Shown: positions 12,043-25,315 of the stretch, piece by piece
Layout: the number at the start of each line of letters is the position of its first letter
Position numbering within the stretch: the first letter of the stretch is position 1
Assembly (NCBI GenBank): GCA_951804985.1
Contig: OX638132.1
Coordinates: 25,812,440 to 25,876,439, forward strand
Reading direction: 5' to 3'
DNA: 64,000 nucleotides
Origin: Dryomyza anilis
Taxonomy: Eukaryota > Arthropoda > Insecta > Diptera > Dryomyzidae
The notes under the pieces: model-generated
The model's database searches: none
Seen by the model: only the letters and a program-made list of their open reading frames with translations
What the model was told of the DNA's origin: nothing
Made by a program: the position numbers and the translations under genes

Positions 12043-15000
12043 TACTTTTCGCATGTTTTTCCTATAGGGCACAATAAAAAATGTTCACAAAAAAAATTTG
12101 TTCAATTTTACAAAATTAATATAAATTAAAAAAAGTACTGCATACAAATTAAAAATTAATGCCTGTAACAATTTTAATACCGTTCAATTTATATGCAAAA
12201 AATGAATGGGTCAAATAATTAATTATGCGTGTTGTTGTTAAACCTTCTGTTGTTGTTGTTACCACACGGTGCGTGTGTCGAATTTTCGTATACAAATTAA
12301 GACCCTAAGTAAGGCGCGCATGCGCATTGTAGCCAGCCAAGCATGCGCCAAAAGAGGGGGGGGCAGCATATATAGGGTCTTTGGACTTCAATGAATAACA
12401 AACAAATAAAAAAAAAAAAACGTTCATATATGAAAAATTAAAATTATAAAACACATGGAAATCATTAGAGCCAAGTAATTTAATAATTTTCTAAATTGTT
12501 TGGCCAACAAGTGCGCTCAACCAATAATATTCTGCGTTTTATTATTGTTGTTGTTAGCATATACATTGTTTTTGTAATTAGTGGCGCTCTTTTGACCGGA
12601 TATTGTTGCTGCCACCTCGTGTCATTTAATACACTTGACAGCGGATGTGCTGTGATTTAATCTGTGAACACAAAATAATGAAAAAAAAACAAATTGAAAA
12701 AAAATAAAAGTTAAAAAAATTAAAATTACAAAAAAGCCTAATTATATTTAGATTTAAAAAACGAAAGTTAAATTTGATTTTTCTAATTGCACAACTTTTT
12801 TAAATTTAATTTTGTAGAATTTTTATTTTAGATAATTAGTACCTATACTATAAAAGGACAGTGTGTCCAAAAATTAACAATATGCTTTATATCACATATA
12901 ACAATTAATTATTTCAAATACAAATACTTAAAAAAATAAATTGTAAAAAAATCATATAAAAAATTGGGTAGATCCAGCCAACAAAACGAGACGATATAGT
13001 TTATAGGCCTAAATTGTAGTTTTCTGTTATCTTGTTTTTGTCGTTATAGATATTGAGTTAATATTGAAATAGTTTTCATTTTCAATGACAAATTTTATTT
13101 GTTCAGAACATTTTGTTTTTTCACGTAAAATCTAAATATCCCATAATTCAATTTTGCAATATTTTAAGTTTCATATCAAAAATTTAATATTATATCATTG
13201 TTGTAGAACGAAAAGTCACCAAATACATTTTCAAAATGCCAAGTATTCATTTACAAAAAACTTTATGTATCTGTCAATTTTTTATCGTTGATCTCTATTT
13301 TTTTTAGCACATTAGATTAGAAAATGTAAATCTTTCAATTAATATTTAAACTTTAAAAATGCATCAATTACATTTTATAATATTAATCAACAAACTCGAA
13401 ATTTAAATTTTTCATAAAAATGTAATTGGTGACTTTTTGTTCTACAACGACGATATATTGGAATTCATTATACAGTACAACAAAAAAAAAAACATTATCC
13501 GCGACTGGATTTTAAGATTCTAATCACTATCTCATACTCGGTTTTTTCAGATTGTCTCAACTATTTGAGTTATTACGTAAAACAAATATATGACAATAAT
13601 CGTTTTTTTTCTACATATTTTGGTCTTTAACTTTTAACAGAATTGAGTTTTCGATCATATTTTTTTTTGTATTTAATTGAGAATACTTCAGCTAATATTT
13701 TGAAATAAACCACATGAAATTCGGATCAATATGACTGAAGTAATGACCACTCAAAACCAAAAAATATGAATTTAAGATTACCTATTATTAATTGTATAAC
13801 ATATTTGGTTTTCATTATTCAATAAATGTATATATTATATGTGAAACTAGATCCATAAATGTATGAATCCTCTTACTTTGTTTTTGATTAGAATATTAAA
13901 GTTCATTGGAAAATCACACGTGTATTAAAAAATCCTCAATTTGTTGTCTACACACAGGGAAAATTCAATTTTGCAGGCAACATATTATGTTTGATACCAT
14001 ATTTTTTGAATTTCTGGACTTTAGAAATAAATCTATTTATAATAATACATAGCAATAAGTTAAAAATTGAATACCAAAATAATTTTAAAAATTGTTATTT
14101 AGAAGTAACAGCCAGTTAAAGTCGGAAAATTTATGACCGCAAACATCAATATTATTGTTAAATGGTTTGAAGACTTTATCTCTACTGAAATTCTATTGAA
14201 ACTTTACAATTGGAATAAACTTAATATTTCAAGCATGCATTAAAATTAATGCAACATAAGATTTAGATGTATTCCAGTTATGATATGCTGGATATGTTGA
14301 TATAATAAACATCTGCATTTGTAACACACTTCAAGACCTTAATCAAACCATATTCAAAACATTTATAGTCGCCGACTCTATGCTTGAAAATCAAATGAAT
14401 GTGTTGCTTACAACAACAAAGCACAAAGTACTGTCAAAACAAAACACAAACAAAACGTAGCTGCAGTGAAGTGGTCTATAATGATGTGCAATAAAAATCC
14501 AAATACTGAAATAAACTGCTTATGACACTGAGTACTTAGTGCATTTAATATTTTTTTATCATTCTTACTTTAAGAAATGTCATTAATATTGAAATATATG
14601 AAAAACACATGGTATAAGAAATCATATCGATACCTTCCAGGCAGAACATCTTAACCAACATTTTGGGAATTTTTGTTTTATTGGAGTTTTGGAAACCTCT
14701 TTGTGAATAGCATGTCCCTGCAAAGTCATATTTTGAAATTGCACTATCCAAATTTGAAATAAAGTCAAATAACACTTATTATCGAAACTACATTTTTGAA
14801 AAATGTAGCTTTGTTATAAGGGTAAGCGAAGACATTCGAACTATAAACTGAATATTTAAAACACATCATAATTTTGTAGATACATACGGACTATTTCACG
14901 ACATATCTTTTAGTGACTACTTCAAGTATTTTTGACTCCTTTTGTGGTAATGGTAGAAAAACTAAAAATATGAGTATTTGTAGAGAATATGTCCGCATTT

Positions 15001-15437
15001 GAAATAAAATTATAAAATTTAATTTTATTATGTACTTCCAATGCATTTGTCCATCAAATTAAAATACTGACCACTGGCTAGTCTTAATTTGCACTAAACA
15101 TGTGCCAAAATTCTCCCATACGTGTTATTTCCCTTTTGTCGTTTACCGAAATTTAAAATAATAAACCGTTTGTGTATAAGACCTTCCTACCTAAGCATCG
15201 TAAGTAGAACAATTAAAAAATGTTTCGAAATAAATTGAGACAGGCAAAACATCGTAACTACATTTTTCTACAAATCCTCCTGCATGTAATGGATATTTTG
15301 GTAATTCGGCCACACTATTATTATTGTCAGATCATTTAAAGAATACTCAGATCATTTAAAGAATAATCAATAAAATATTGAACTACTCGATTTTGAAACG
15401 TTTTTTTCGCCTCCTGTGAAATTTGCTTTTTGTTGCA
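12043..15437. other. non-coding, AT-rich; a few dispersed-repeat fragments
   Basis: A fragment near 13690-13810 (CAGCTAATATTTTGAAATAA) resembles sequence at 29195-29300 and more weakly 24760-24870, so it is a dispersed repeat. The rest shows no splice-flanked frame. It includes a GC-richer patch at 12300-12370 without a recognisable feature. Confidence 0.4.
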
Positions 15438-15660
15438 TACACCCAGAAAAAAATACTATATAAATAATAGTTTTTTACTATTAAAAATAGTCAATAGGAT
15501 AAATTATTATTTTAATCGGAAAATGCCATTAAATACTAGTAAATACCATGAAATTGCCATTGGGTTTGTATGAAAAGTTTTATTTTTTGTATACTATTAA
15601 ATCAATAATTGTCCTATTGACCAATTTTAATGGGATTTGAGGGAATTTTTTCTGGGTGTA
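15438..15660. mobile_element. MITE, TA-flanked, CACCCAGAAAAAA termini
   Basis: The element begins CACCCAGAAAAAAATAC at 15440, ends in the inverse TTTTTTCTGGGTG at 15658, and is flanked on both sides by TA. About 219 bp with inverted termini and a TA target duplication is the hallmark of Tc1/mariner-like MITEs. An inverted, interrupted copy is at 33391-34894, with fragments at 49340-49382 and 52331-52379. Confidence 0.8.
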
Positions 15661-16790
15661 CGATCTTTTGCCTGTAAGGTATCGCTATATTATTTTATAT
15701 TATGTTTTTTTTTATTTATAGCACAACCATTTTTTCATTATTTGATTTTTTCAACAAACATTTCAACAAACGACAACAATATTATTGATGTCGAACGCCG
15801 AGTGGCAGATTTGTAGTTCTTATCAATGTTCGTCTTCTCACTCTTTACTCGTTGTGCTCACTTGCCGCATTCACAGTATTCGTTGCATATTCAATGACAG
15901 TGGTGTCAGGTGGTATTTGTTTTTCAAAACATTAAACAAACACTGCAGTGAATGAAGACTTCACTATAATACGGTAGACTGCCATTGCAAAAAGCGCTCA
16001 ATACTGTAGAGTGCAGTAGTGCATATTATGTAGAGGGAAATTCAAATACATTAGTGCAGAGGTCTATGATACAATATAAACAATTATATTTCAAAACGTA
16101 AATTCTAAACTATATTGGTTTCCAATTTAACTTTTTATGTTTTAAAATTTTTAAATAAATAAATTATAATATCATAAGTAAATTATTTGCATATAAAATT
16201 CGGTTTACATAAGAACATTTTAAGCACTATGATTAAATTTTAAACTAAAATTATAACATTTTCTTTTATTTCACTAAAAATGAATTAAATTTTCGAAAAG
16301 ATTCTATTGAATTATTTTATTTATATATTTGCATATAAGTTGTGTTTAAATTTTACAAGATTAAAAATTATACAAAATATATTGAATTTTTCAAACTTCT
16401 GACAATATTTCGAAAACCATTAAATAAAATGTTTCGCACGCATGTCCCAAAGCTAGCAGACAACCAGCCAGCAGATGTCGTGATGGCTACGTAACCGCAA
16501 CAACAATCACTATAAAAAATTTCCCAAAAAAAAAAAACGCCACAAATGTCTGCAATAACAACAAAAATAATAATAGCAGCAGCAGCAACAATAATCATTG
16601 CATTTCAATTAGTTGTTGAAATTTGAAGTCTATGCAATTTTCATGGCAAAATAAAACACAATGCGACAGACAGAAATATAGCTGGACAGACAAAACAAAA
16701 ATTAAAAAAGACTGAGACACTTTTTATGAATTGAAGAGATTTGTTAAAGAAGGCGGAAAGGTGCTGCTGTTACATCGGTCTGTAACAACG
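15661..16790. other. non-coding, nothing recognised
   Basis: AT-rich sequence. AAC/AGC runs near 16550-16600 are simple sequence. No gene is seen. Confidence 0.4.
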
Positions 16791-19700
16791 GTATCTGTAA
16801 CAGCATCAATGCGATGTGTGCAGATTCAATGTTACAGATGCAGATACATTTACAGATACAGATACAATATCTGCAAATTATAGCATTGCAAGCGTGTGCT
16901 GCACATTTATTTGAGTGTGCATTCGCCACGAGCAAATTAAAAGGAATTCAAATCAAATTTCAAAATACTTACACTTCAATTTGGTGGAGATACTTTTAGT
17001 TTTTATTTCACAGATACTTTTTTGTTTTGATTTGGAGATACTTTTTTTTTATTTGAACTATGGTCAGATTTTTTTTTTGCTACTGCTGTTACTTTTTTAT
17101 AGCTGTTGTAGCTACTTTTTGTTGTTTACTGTTGCAGATACATTTTTTTTTGTTTGCTGTTGCAGATACTTTTTTTTGCATATTGCTGATTTCGCTTAAT
17201 TTGATTATTGTTGTTATTATTTACTTTTATGGCTTTATTTAGTTGCTGCTACAATTACTCGCATCCGTTTTGGCATTTTTGCTGTATCTGTGGTATCTAG
17301 TAGTAGAGTACTTGTCTTTAGTTGTTATTGCTGTGGCATGATTTGCATCAATGTATCTGCTGGTCTTGCGACAAAGTATCTGTAAGTGTTTTGTTTGGCA
17401 GCAAAAATATCTGTGAGTTACATTGTGTGTGTTATGTGTATCTATGAGATACTTTTGCTTTCTTCTGTGCAATACATGTTGCTTAAGATTTGCATTTATA
17501 CATTTTTCGCGAAAACGAAAATTTTTAATAAACGAAATAAAAGCATACATTATATGAGCCACATGCTGCTGCATTAAAAATTGCATAATTATTGAGGTTA
17601 CGCGGGAACATGTTAAGTGTAGTATAAAACAATGGAAAAAAACTGTAATCAGTACGGCAGATTAGGTCACATAAGTTATTTTGAAGTTTTTAGTGTTTTA
17701 TTAGGTATATCTACAAAACTAGCCAACTGATCAAGCTCATATTTAATAGCATTTAACATAGATATACAGGTAATCTAAGTTCTAAGTTTCATTGTGCTAG
17801 CTTAATTGGGTTTCTTGTAATCGTGATTTCAAGCGACAGACGGATATTGCTATGAAGGTGGTGACACTGATCAAGAACATACATAATTTTTCAATACTGA
17901 CCTCATGACTCTTTCGGGATGACCGAACTGAATTTACCCTTTCACTTTTAGCGTAGCGTATACAAGGTACTTACAGCAAATACATATCATTCGCAGATTT
18001 GCTATCTGTGCGGTATCGCGCAAAATGTTTATCATTAAATTTTGCAATTAAAGCCAATAAATGAACTGCAACAAAGCAAAAAGAAAGTGTTAACAACATT
18101 GTTTATAGTATTTCTTGTTGTTGTTATTGGCCGCGGGTCTGACGACGTCTCAATGGCTCACACAGTTCGTTTACATTTTAAATCAAGCGACCGACGCGAC
18201 GCGACGATAGTGATTGTATCCGTGAGATACATTACGTTTAGATATTTCAATTTCGCATGTCGATGAGTTCACACATCAAAAGCCAAGCTACTACTTATTT
18301 GATGTGCGCCTTGTTTAACACGCAGCAGATACTTATTGTAACTGCAGCACATTGCACATCAATCTCAAAGATACTTATTATATATAACGCTGTATCTTAG
18401 TAATTGTATCTGCGCGCGTTGTCAGTCATTACGATGCCGAATTGCACAATCGCTGCAGCTGTGGCGGCCACTCGATGTATCTGCGTATCTATGGATTTGT
18501 ATCTTTGACGTTTTCCGCATATATGCAGCAAATTGGCATTGCGTGGCTTTAAACAGCTTTAATTATTGCATGCAAATCGAAAGCAGTTGTGCTGCAACTC
18601 CAATTGTTCAAAGTGCGTTCGTCGAATCACTTGATTTTTGAAAAAAATAATTGTTTTTAAATAATTAACATATCTGCGAGATACATTCAACAACTGCAAA
18701 TGCAAAAAAAAACTCGTTATAATTATAACTTAACGCCAAAGTACAGCGCGAGGTCGTAATCACAACGTTGACCAACTAGTTTTGCTAATTTTGCCTTTAA
18801 AATGCAAAAATGTTTGAACCGCCACAACAAGATACGTACCACAAGATACTTGTCATACTTTGCAGCAAACGTTTATTTAAATTTAGACTAGCTTTAATTA
18901 TATAAGCGATTTTATTGCAGCAACATGTTCTGTGTCGTTGACAAGAATTATCAATAGTTCTATTTTTTATTAATTTTAAATTATATAAAATATACTTTTT
19001 TAATTCTTATGAACTAAGCAATAAATTTTATACATTATGTAAATTTTTAACATTATGTAAATTTGTAAGAACTAGTTGAGATACTTTTTTTTAGTATTTT
19101 AAAATGCAAAAATATTTCACATTAAATTTAATAATTCTTTTTGTCAGCTTATTGCATACATTTTAAATATAACAATTATACATTTACTAAATTCAATTAA
19201 TGCAATTAGTATTTGTGCTACTTTACGCGTATCTGCGAGATACAAATTAAATTTAATTTTTATTAAATAGTCACTTAAGTTGTTTGCACATGTTTGCCGA
19301 GTACTCAAATTGTAGATAGTTAGCACAAACTTTTTTAAATCGTAACTTTTAATTACATCAAAGCCACAGCATAACTTTATAAGTATCTATGAGATACGTA
19401 CGATACAAAATGGCGCAAAAATAGTGAAAATGCTGCAGCCTTTATAGCAAACAAAGAAATTCTTAGATGCCAGCGTATTTGCTGCGTTTGCAACGCAGAT
19501 GGCGCTAATTAGAAGCAGCGCATCTGAACGATACATCTCAAAGATACATCTCAGAATCAGCAAGTGAAACAAACTAAGCAAATAGTAGCAGTAGCAGCAA
19601 CACCAACTAGGAAAAAGAAACAACTGCAATGACGCGAACTAAATGCGCACTGAGGCGCACAGCAAATACTGCTTGTCTACGAAATGCAACACATAGATAC

Positions 19701-20238
19701 TTAGATACATTTGTTAGATACGCGGCGGCGCTATTATGTATTTTTGGCTTTACGAGCAGATGTTAATGTGGCGGCGCAGCTACCGATTTCAATGGCGCAC
19801 CGACAGACAGATAGATAGTCAGTCAGTCTATGGACAAATGGGCAAGGAACTAATTTCACTACAACGGTTTACAAAGGCCGTTGCCACAACCAAAACAACT
19901 CTTTAATTTTACAGATTTTTCTTTTATAATTTTCAGAAAATGCTGTTATTTTTTCAAAAAACAAATTTGATGTTTCCAGCTGCGTTGATTATTATGATTA
20001 TTTTTCTTGCTGATGAACAAAAAAAAAAAAACATAAACAAGTGGCTCTTGTATCTCGCAGATGCTTTGATAAGAATTATGTATCTTTTGGTGACTGTGAC
20101 CGTCCGAACGACCGCCTGCTGGCGCACAATTTAAATGTCATTAGCAGCATGACACCTCGTTGCGTGCAACCAGCACAAGAAATAATAAAAGAAAATCCAC
20201 TAAAACTTCACAGATACATCAGCTACTTATGCAGATAC
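16791..20238. promoter_or_regulatory. GTATCT/AGATAC motif cluster 2 (candidate regulatory region)
   Basis: I counted 39 exact GTATCT/AGATAC hexamers here, 15 of them between 16791 and 17452 and 24 between 18225 and 20238. Many lie in palindromic pairs with a 3-nt gap, such as GTATCTGCGAGATAC at 19229 and GTATCTATGAGATAC at 17438 and 19383. The block lies 4-7 kb upstream of the smash 5' UTR exon. Dense copies of one short word in otherwise unrepeated sequence resemble a homotypic cluster of protein-binding sites. That role is inference, and I do not know the factor. Confidence 0.5.
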
Positions 20239-21526
20239 TTTTCTATCTTTTAGTAGTTTTCCAAATTTTACGTTGATTTAGAATATAAAAAAAAACATAT
20301 TAAAAACTACTTTTTCACAAAGCCTTTGTTGTGCTGTCTGTCTATCGCAAATGACAGTTTTATGTCTTTTTGACAGTTAAATTGCGCCACAAAATGTCAG
20401 ACGATTAGCATGAGAAACAAATTTAATGAAACGCGCGTGTTCTTTATTTTCGGACTTTGTTGTAAACAGTTAAGTTCATTGTTTAGGGTTTTTGCTCCCC
20501 AATCGGTTACATTTCGTTCAAATGATAAAGCGCGCTGTCATAGATACTGTAAATAAAATAAATACAGATTTGCTCCAACGATAACAACGCTAATTTCTCT
20601 GAAAACTTTGTCCTTCATTTTTATACCCTTGCCATTAAAATTAACATCGATTAACTGTCACTCACTACGTCAGACCGTCACTCACTCACTCGCACTTATA
20701 ACGAGCTGAACGATCGAGTCAATGATTTGAAAATTTTTGAATTTAATTGACATGATCAGCAACATAATGTTGATCATTTGAACATCAACATTATTGACTC
20801 ATTGATATGTTTATATTGTCAACTAGGTTGACGTCAGTTGCCATCAAAATCTTGTTGTGTTTACACGATCATTATTATAGTTTTTTTTAACATTATCAAC
20901 ATATTTGCTTTTGATGCGTTTAACTGTTAGGAGCTCTCATCATGATCAGTGACAGGGCTGAGTTGTGCGCGGTTCTTTGTACAGCCGACCCTTTTGTGAC
21001 GACGGCAACATCAAGGCGCCATTGAGCAACAAGCCGATCTTCATTTGCGATCCACAGCAATCATCAAATACAATTAACAATTAATAAACCGTCACCACAA
21101 CAAGCATTTCAACAATTTGTGTCATATTATGCTGCTGCTGGTCGACCGAACGAACGACCGACAATTAGAACAGCATGCGGCAGATTTCAGTTGTAACGAT
21201 CGCATTTCATTCTTTTAACAAGTTTGACCCTCATCGAGACAGAACCGTTGGTTGAACTTAAAGTGACATTGTTAACGCATTTTTCACATGATATCTACAA
21301 AATACATCACATGGTATCTAACGATATTTGAAAACGTATCTTAAAACCGAAACAACAACGATGACAAAATGTATATAATAAAATATATTACAAAAAAATT
21401 AAAAAAGAAATCATACACATCTATTTACTTTTGAAGTGCATTTATTTGACTTCATTTTACTACACAATGTATTAGAATACCATTCTCTACAGGGTTTAAA
21501 GTTACATTGTCCTTAGAGTGACGGAA
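20239..21526. other. non-coding; short palindrome
   Basis: ATGATCAGCAACAT and ATGTTGATCAT form a near-perfect palindrome around 20752-20780. GTATCT recurs twice near 21310-21345. The area 20640-21240 is less AT-rich than its surroundings and could hold a promoter or 5' exon, but no element fixes one. Confidence 0.35.
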
Positions 21527-22158
21527 CTACCCAGTCTGCCATGTCTCGAAGCTCTTTGATGTTCGAAGTTTTCTCGAACTAACTGCGATGAAAAAGTTCG
21601 ATCTCGTTGCTTTATTACTACAAAATTTTTTAATTTTTCGTACAAGAAAATGTTAGAAAAAGCTACGATAATTAAATAATTATACCATCGATATGGCAAT
21701 GTTTATCAAATCAATCTCGACATTCGATGCAATAACGATCTCGAATCGTTTATTTTCTCGTTTCGAATAAAGTTTGTTATTTCGTTACAATATCTGCGTA
21801 CATCTTAGAACGAATTGTAGTATGGGGTTTTTCAAATGGGACGCTACAAAAGTAGAGCGACAGGGACAGCAAACGACGCCATATTTCTTGCCGCTCTTTT
21901 GACATTTCTCTTTAGTATGGTTTGCCATTTCATGATGGAAAGATATACGAATTCGAATTTCGGTAGTAAATTTTCATAATTTCGACTCGTTGTTGGCTCG
22001 CGTTCCTGTTGAAAAACCCTTGAAAAAAAACTTTTGTAGCGCTCTTATTGAAAAACCCTTTATTATATAGCTATGAAATCGTAATCGAGATCGAATGAAT
22101 TTCTCGACATCACGAAACAATCTCGAAGCGATATCGAATCGAATAGCAGACTGGGTAG
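21527..22158. mobile_element. 632-bp inverted-repeat element interrupted by a second one
   Basis: CTACCCAGTCTGC at 21527-21539 is matched perfectly in inverse by GCAGACTGGGTAG at 22146-22158. Interior words rich in TCTCGAA/ATCGAAT recur near both ends. The element is interrupted by the element at 21825-22058. A diverged relative of the left half lies at 5996-6310. No coding frame is present. Confidence 0.7.
21825..22058. mobile_element. 234-bp element with GGGTTTTTCAA ends, nested
   Basis: The left end GGGTTTTTCAA plus CGCTACAAAAGT and the right end ACTTTTGTAGCGCTC plus TTGAAAAACCC form terminal inverted repeats of roughly 29 bp. It lies inside the 21527-22158 element. The related copy at 52378-52562 carries its middle segment in the opposite orientation. 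Confidence 0.7.
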
Positions 22159-22166
22159 GTACATTC

Positions 22167-22670
22167 ACAGAAAAAATGTACATCATATTGATGAATTCCG
22201 TTCTTCTAACGACTTCAATATTATGAATGCGATCATAACTATGATGAACGCTTGGTAACTGTCGAAACAGTGTTCTTCAATATAATGAATTGTTTGTGAA
22301 AAATACGTTTAATCATATTAATGAACTAAAACATAAAATACAACATATTTTACTTCATAATTCTTCAATATGAAGTAAAATATATATGATATGTTGCTGT
22401 TCATCGTACCAAATTTCAATCAAAATATTTATTTATCGTTCATTTTTTGCCGTACTTTGCAGTTCTCAATTAGTTCTTGTATGTTAATATCACGATTCAA
22501 ATTCATTGTATTGAATACTTCACGAATAATTTCATTTATATAAGGAATATATTCATCAATATGTCGTTTAATGAACCGTGGTATCAATATGATGAATCTG
22601 GTAGTTGGTGAAAAAATTCATAATATTTATGAATTAAATTCATTATATTGATAATTTTTTCTTTTTTTAT
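22167..22670. mobile_element. Possible MITE with AGAAAAAAT...TGATGAATT ends
   Basis: The left end has AGAAAAAATGTACATCATAT and TGATGAATT. The right end near 22625-22668 has the imperfect inverse (AATTCATTATATTGATAA, ATTTTTTCT). The interior repeats words such as CAATATGATGAAT. The inverted ends are visible but mismatched, so the limits are approximate. Confidence 0.45.
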
Positions 22671-22684
22671 AACAAATTGGAAAA

Positions 22685-23178
22685 CAAACACAATTTTCGA
22701 ATTTACAATTTTATATTTACAAAACCACTTGAGATATTTAAAAACGGTTTTCAGTTTATGATTTATGTGTTAATTGTTTATAAAAGTCTCATACAAAAAG
22801 TCTCATTTTGATTTCATGAAAAAATGTACAATCTATGTATAAATATATAAAGTAAAATCTTCTAACATGAAAACAAAAATTCATGTTCAAGTCTATATCT
22901 TTAAAACTAAAGAAGATATTTTCTAAAGTAAGCACATTTTCTTTAGATCTTAATGTAAGCTTTTCATAAACAAATTTAAAAATCGGATAACTTTTGGATT
23001 TTTTACTATTTTTGAATTTGTTTATGAAAAAATCTCAACTTTACTGATTTTTATCTCAAAAAAAAAACTCTCAAGTTTTCACTATGCAAAATTTTTTAAA
23101 ATTTTAAAATCGGTTGAGTAGTTCCGAAAATACTGAATGTCACCCGATTTAAAAGCGTTTGGGCACACTGTACGTCAC
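22685..23178 (+). repeat. Dispersed repeat, copy 1 of 2
   Basis: About 490 bp match 36505-36985 in the same orientation. Shared words include AAAACGGTTTTCAGTT, ATGTACAATCTATGTATAAA and the ending CCCGATTTAAAAGCGTTTGG followed by GCACACT. It does not look coding. The sharp end at GGGCACACT suggests a transposon terminus. Confidence 0.65.
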
Positions 23179-23919
23179 CCTAAGGAAAGTTTAACTTTAA
23201 ACCCCAAAAAATAAGAAAAGTAAATTTTTTAAATTATTTTTTGTCAAATGTCGAAGATGGTTTGGTACAAGCAAAACCAAGCAATTGAAAGCACCACATT
23301 CAAGGCAAGCACAAAAGTATAATGCAACGATCTTTTATTGCGATGTTGCATACAGCTATGGGCAACGTTAAACTGGTTCGATGTAACCATGCGAAACATA
23401 TAATTCATAGTCCCTTTTTTGAAAGAATGAAACAATTTACCTCATGAAGAGCATGGATTTGCTGGATGAGATGAGGATCATGAAACCTTCAATTTCTATC
23501 CTACTTTCATTTCATCGACATTTAATGCAACGTTATAGATTGTCGAATACGAGAATATTTTTTTTTGTATTTTTTTATATATTTACCACCTTGATATTTA
23601 CTAGACATTTTCTAATTGGAAAATATTAGAAAATATTAAATCCACAAATAAATTGTGATAAATTGAATAGATATCGATTGAATAAAAGTAACAAAAGCAT
23701 ATGTCAATGAATTTATATCGTTTTATTTTAATTTAAAGTCACTTTGTTTTTTTAACACCTTTTTTTAGAGCGTGCCTGCGACACATTAACTCAACCCACG
23801 CATGTGGCTTTGAGGCAGAAGCTGTCGAGATTATATATATTTTATTTTGTATCTATATAAAACATCGAAATAACTCACAAAAAAATGCATTTCTAATCAT
23901 TTTCCATTTTTATTTACAG
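23179..23919. other. non-coding, upstream of the 5' UTR exon
   Basis: It ends in a polypyrimidine-AG acceptor (TTTTTATTTACAG) at 23919, so at least the right part is the 3' end of an intron. Nothing else is recognised. Confidence 0.5.
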
Positions 23920-24374
23920 CATTTGAAAAGTGACACCGAAAACGAAGCCGCTCCACTCCGTTCCAATGACAAGTTGAAGAGACCAATAAATTGCACGATC
24001 GCGTGGGCAACATTGCGATCAACCAAGAAATTTAAGAAGTAGAATAGAAAAGAAGAAGAAGAAGAAATCGAGGAGAAGAGTAGGAGTACTACGTAGTAAA
24101 GAATTTCAATTTACGTCGGAGCAACAACACCAAAAAGTAACAACAAAGTATATATTTTATTATTATGCTGCACGCCAAACGACGTCAGCAGCAACACGAA
24201 GAAAAACATAGCAATTGCCGCCAAAGTCAACGCGGTCGCGTTTGTAGCCGACAGTTTGCGAGGCACTAGAGCAAAGAATTTTTAGCCCGCATCCCAAAGA
24301 AATTAGAATTAGAAGAAGCAGCAGAAATAGAGGTGTATAGCGAGCGCGCGCAGGCGCCAAGCCGCCGCTGAAGT
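23920..24374 (+). other. smash: 5' UTR part of the first coding exon
   Basis: It follows the acceptor TTTTTATTTACAG and runs to the ATG at 24375. It has an AGAAGA run near 24050 and at least two upstream ATGs: 23966 (three codons) and 24165 (34 codons). At least one further 5' exon must lie upstream. Confidence 0.6.
24165..24269 (+). other. Upstream open reading frame in the smash 5' UTR
   Basis: An ATG at 24165 opens 34 codons to a TAG at 24267-24269, ending 105 nt before the main ATG. The product is basic and rich in Arg, Gln and His, with no known domain. It may lower main-frame translation, but that is inference. Confidence 0.4.
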
Positions 24375-24641
24375 ATGCCCACAGAATGTGAGCGCTTGGT
24401 TGCGCCACCAACAACATCAGCTGTTGCAACAGCAATTGAAACAGCTACAACAACAACAGCAGCAGCACATATCGAACAGCAACAAGAACAACAACAATTC
24501 GAACACGAAGAACAACTCCTCAGTAGCATGGAAGGCAAGGATTTACTGGATGAGATGAGCACCTCAACCGGTTCCACAGGCTCCGGCGGCACCACCACTA
24601 ACGGTCACAACGGCACAAGCAGCAATGGCGGTCGCAAATCG
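24375..24641 (+). CDS. smash: smash coding exon 1 (residues 1-89)
   Basis: This encodes the N-terminus of the Smash/LMO7-like scaffold. The ATG at 24375 is chosen because an in-frame TGA lies at 24369-24371, the -3 base is A, and the frame runs straight into a consensus donor (TCG|GTGAGT) in phase 0 after 89 codons. The peptide is low-complexity: an Ala/Thr-rich stretch, a Gln/Glu run (about residues 34-48), then MEGKDLLDEM and a Gly/Ser/Thr/Asn-rich tail. No folded domain is seen. The Met of MEGKDLLDEM (24528) is an alternative start. Vertebrate LMO7 and LIMCH1 have a calponin-homology domain at this end; nothing like it appears here. Confidence 0.75.
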
Positions 24642-24987
24642 GTGAGTGAAGTTTGGATATTCCCCATAGTTTTTGAGTTGTAATGTAGGTAGTACAAATA
24701 ACTGAATTTTCACGGGATTTGACTTTTAACCAATTTGAATTTTTCACTGTGATTTCATTTCATTTCTATTCCATTGAGAATACTTTAAAATTAAACTCGG
24801 GTTAAATGGGATATAGTTATGACCAGTCAAATGTACAAAATATAATTTATAAGGCGTACCTTTTATTTAGTGAATCAGAAAATAAATGAGCATGATTCGA
24901 ACATGTTACACTTGTAATTGATCAGAATATGATAGGGAAACTATTTAATGACCAGTTCTCATTAATGGCTCTAGAATAATTTCATTC

Positions 24988-25315
24988 AGGGATAACATAT
25001 ATGGGCATTTCCTGGGGTTCCAGGCGGGACATTCGGTCGCTTAAAACTATAATATTAATAAATTTAAATATGACTACAAAATTAGAGAATTCTATGCGGT
25101 AGATCAAAAGATATAAATAAAACAATGGGCGTTCCGGACGGGACAAAAACGGTAGTAAATATTGAGGTCCAAATAGATATTCCAAAAAATAAGCGAATTT
25201 TGCGTACAAATGATTTTTTTGAAATATTTTAAATAATAGTTGAAATCGTCTGCTTTCTTTGTATATTTACACTTTGTTCCTAAAGTTTATAGTTTTTTCA
25301 TAATAAATCACTTAA
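24988..25315 (+). repeat. Inverted-repeat arm (left), flanking smash exon 2
   Basis: GGGCATTTCCTGGGGTTCC and the sequence that follows match the reverse complement of 30883-31238 for about 330 bp. Shared words include CATTTCCTGGGGT, GACATTCG, CGCTTAAAACT and ATTTACACTTTGTT. The two arms lie in successive introns about 5.6 kb apart with exon 30426-30632 between them. Confidence 0.7.

Noticed and set aside
20640..21250. smash core promoter
   Set aside because: Less AT-rich and with CA-rich, UTR-like words, but no initiator, TATA or donor could be tied together.
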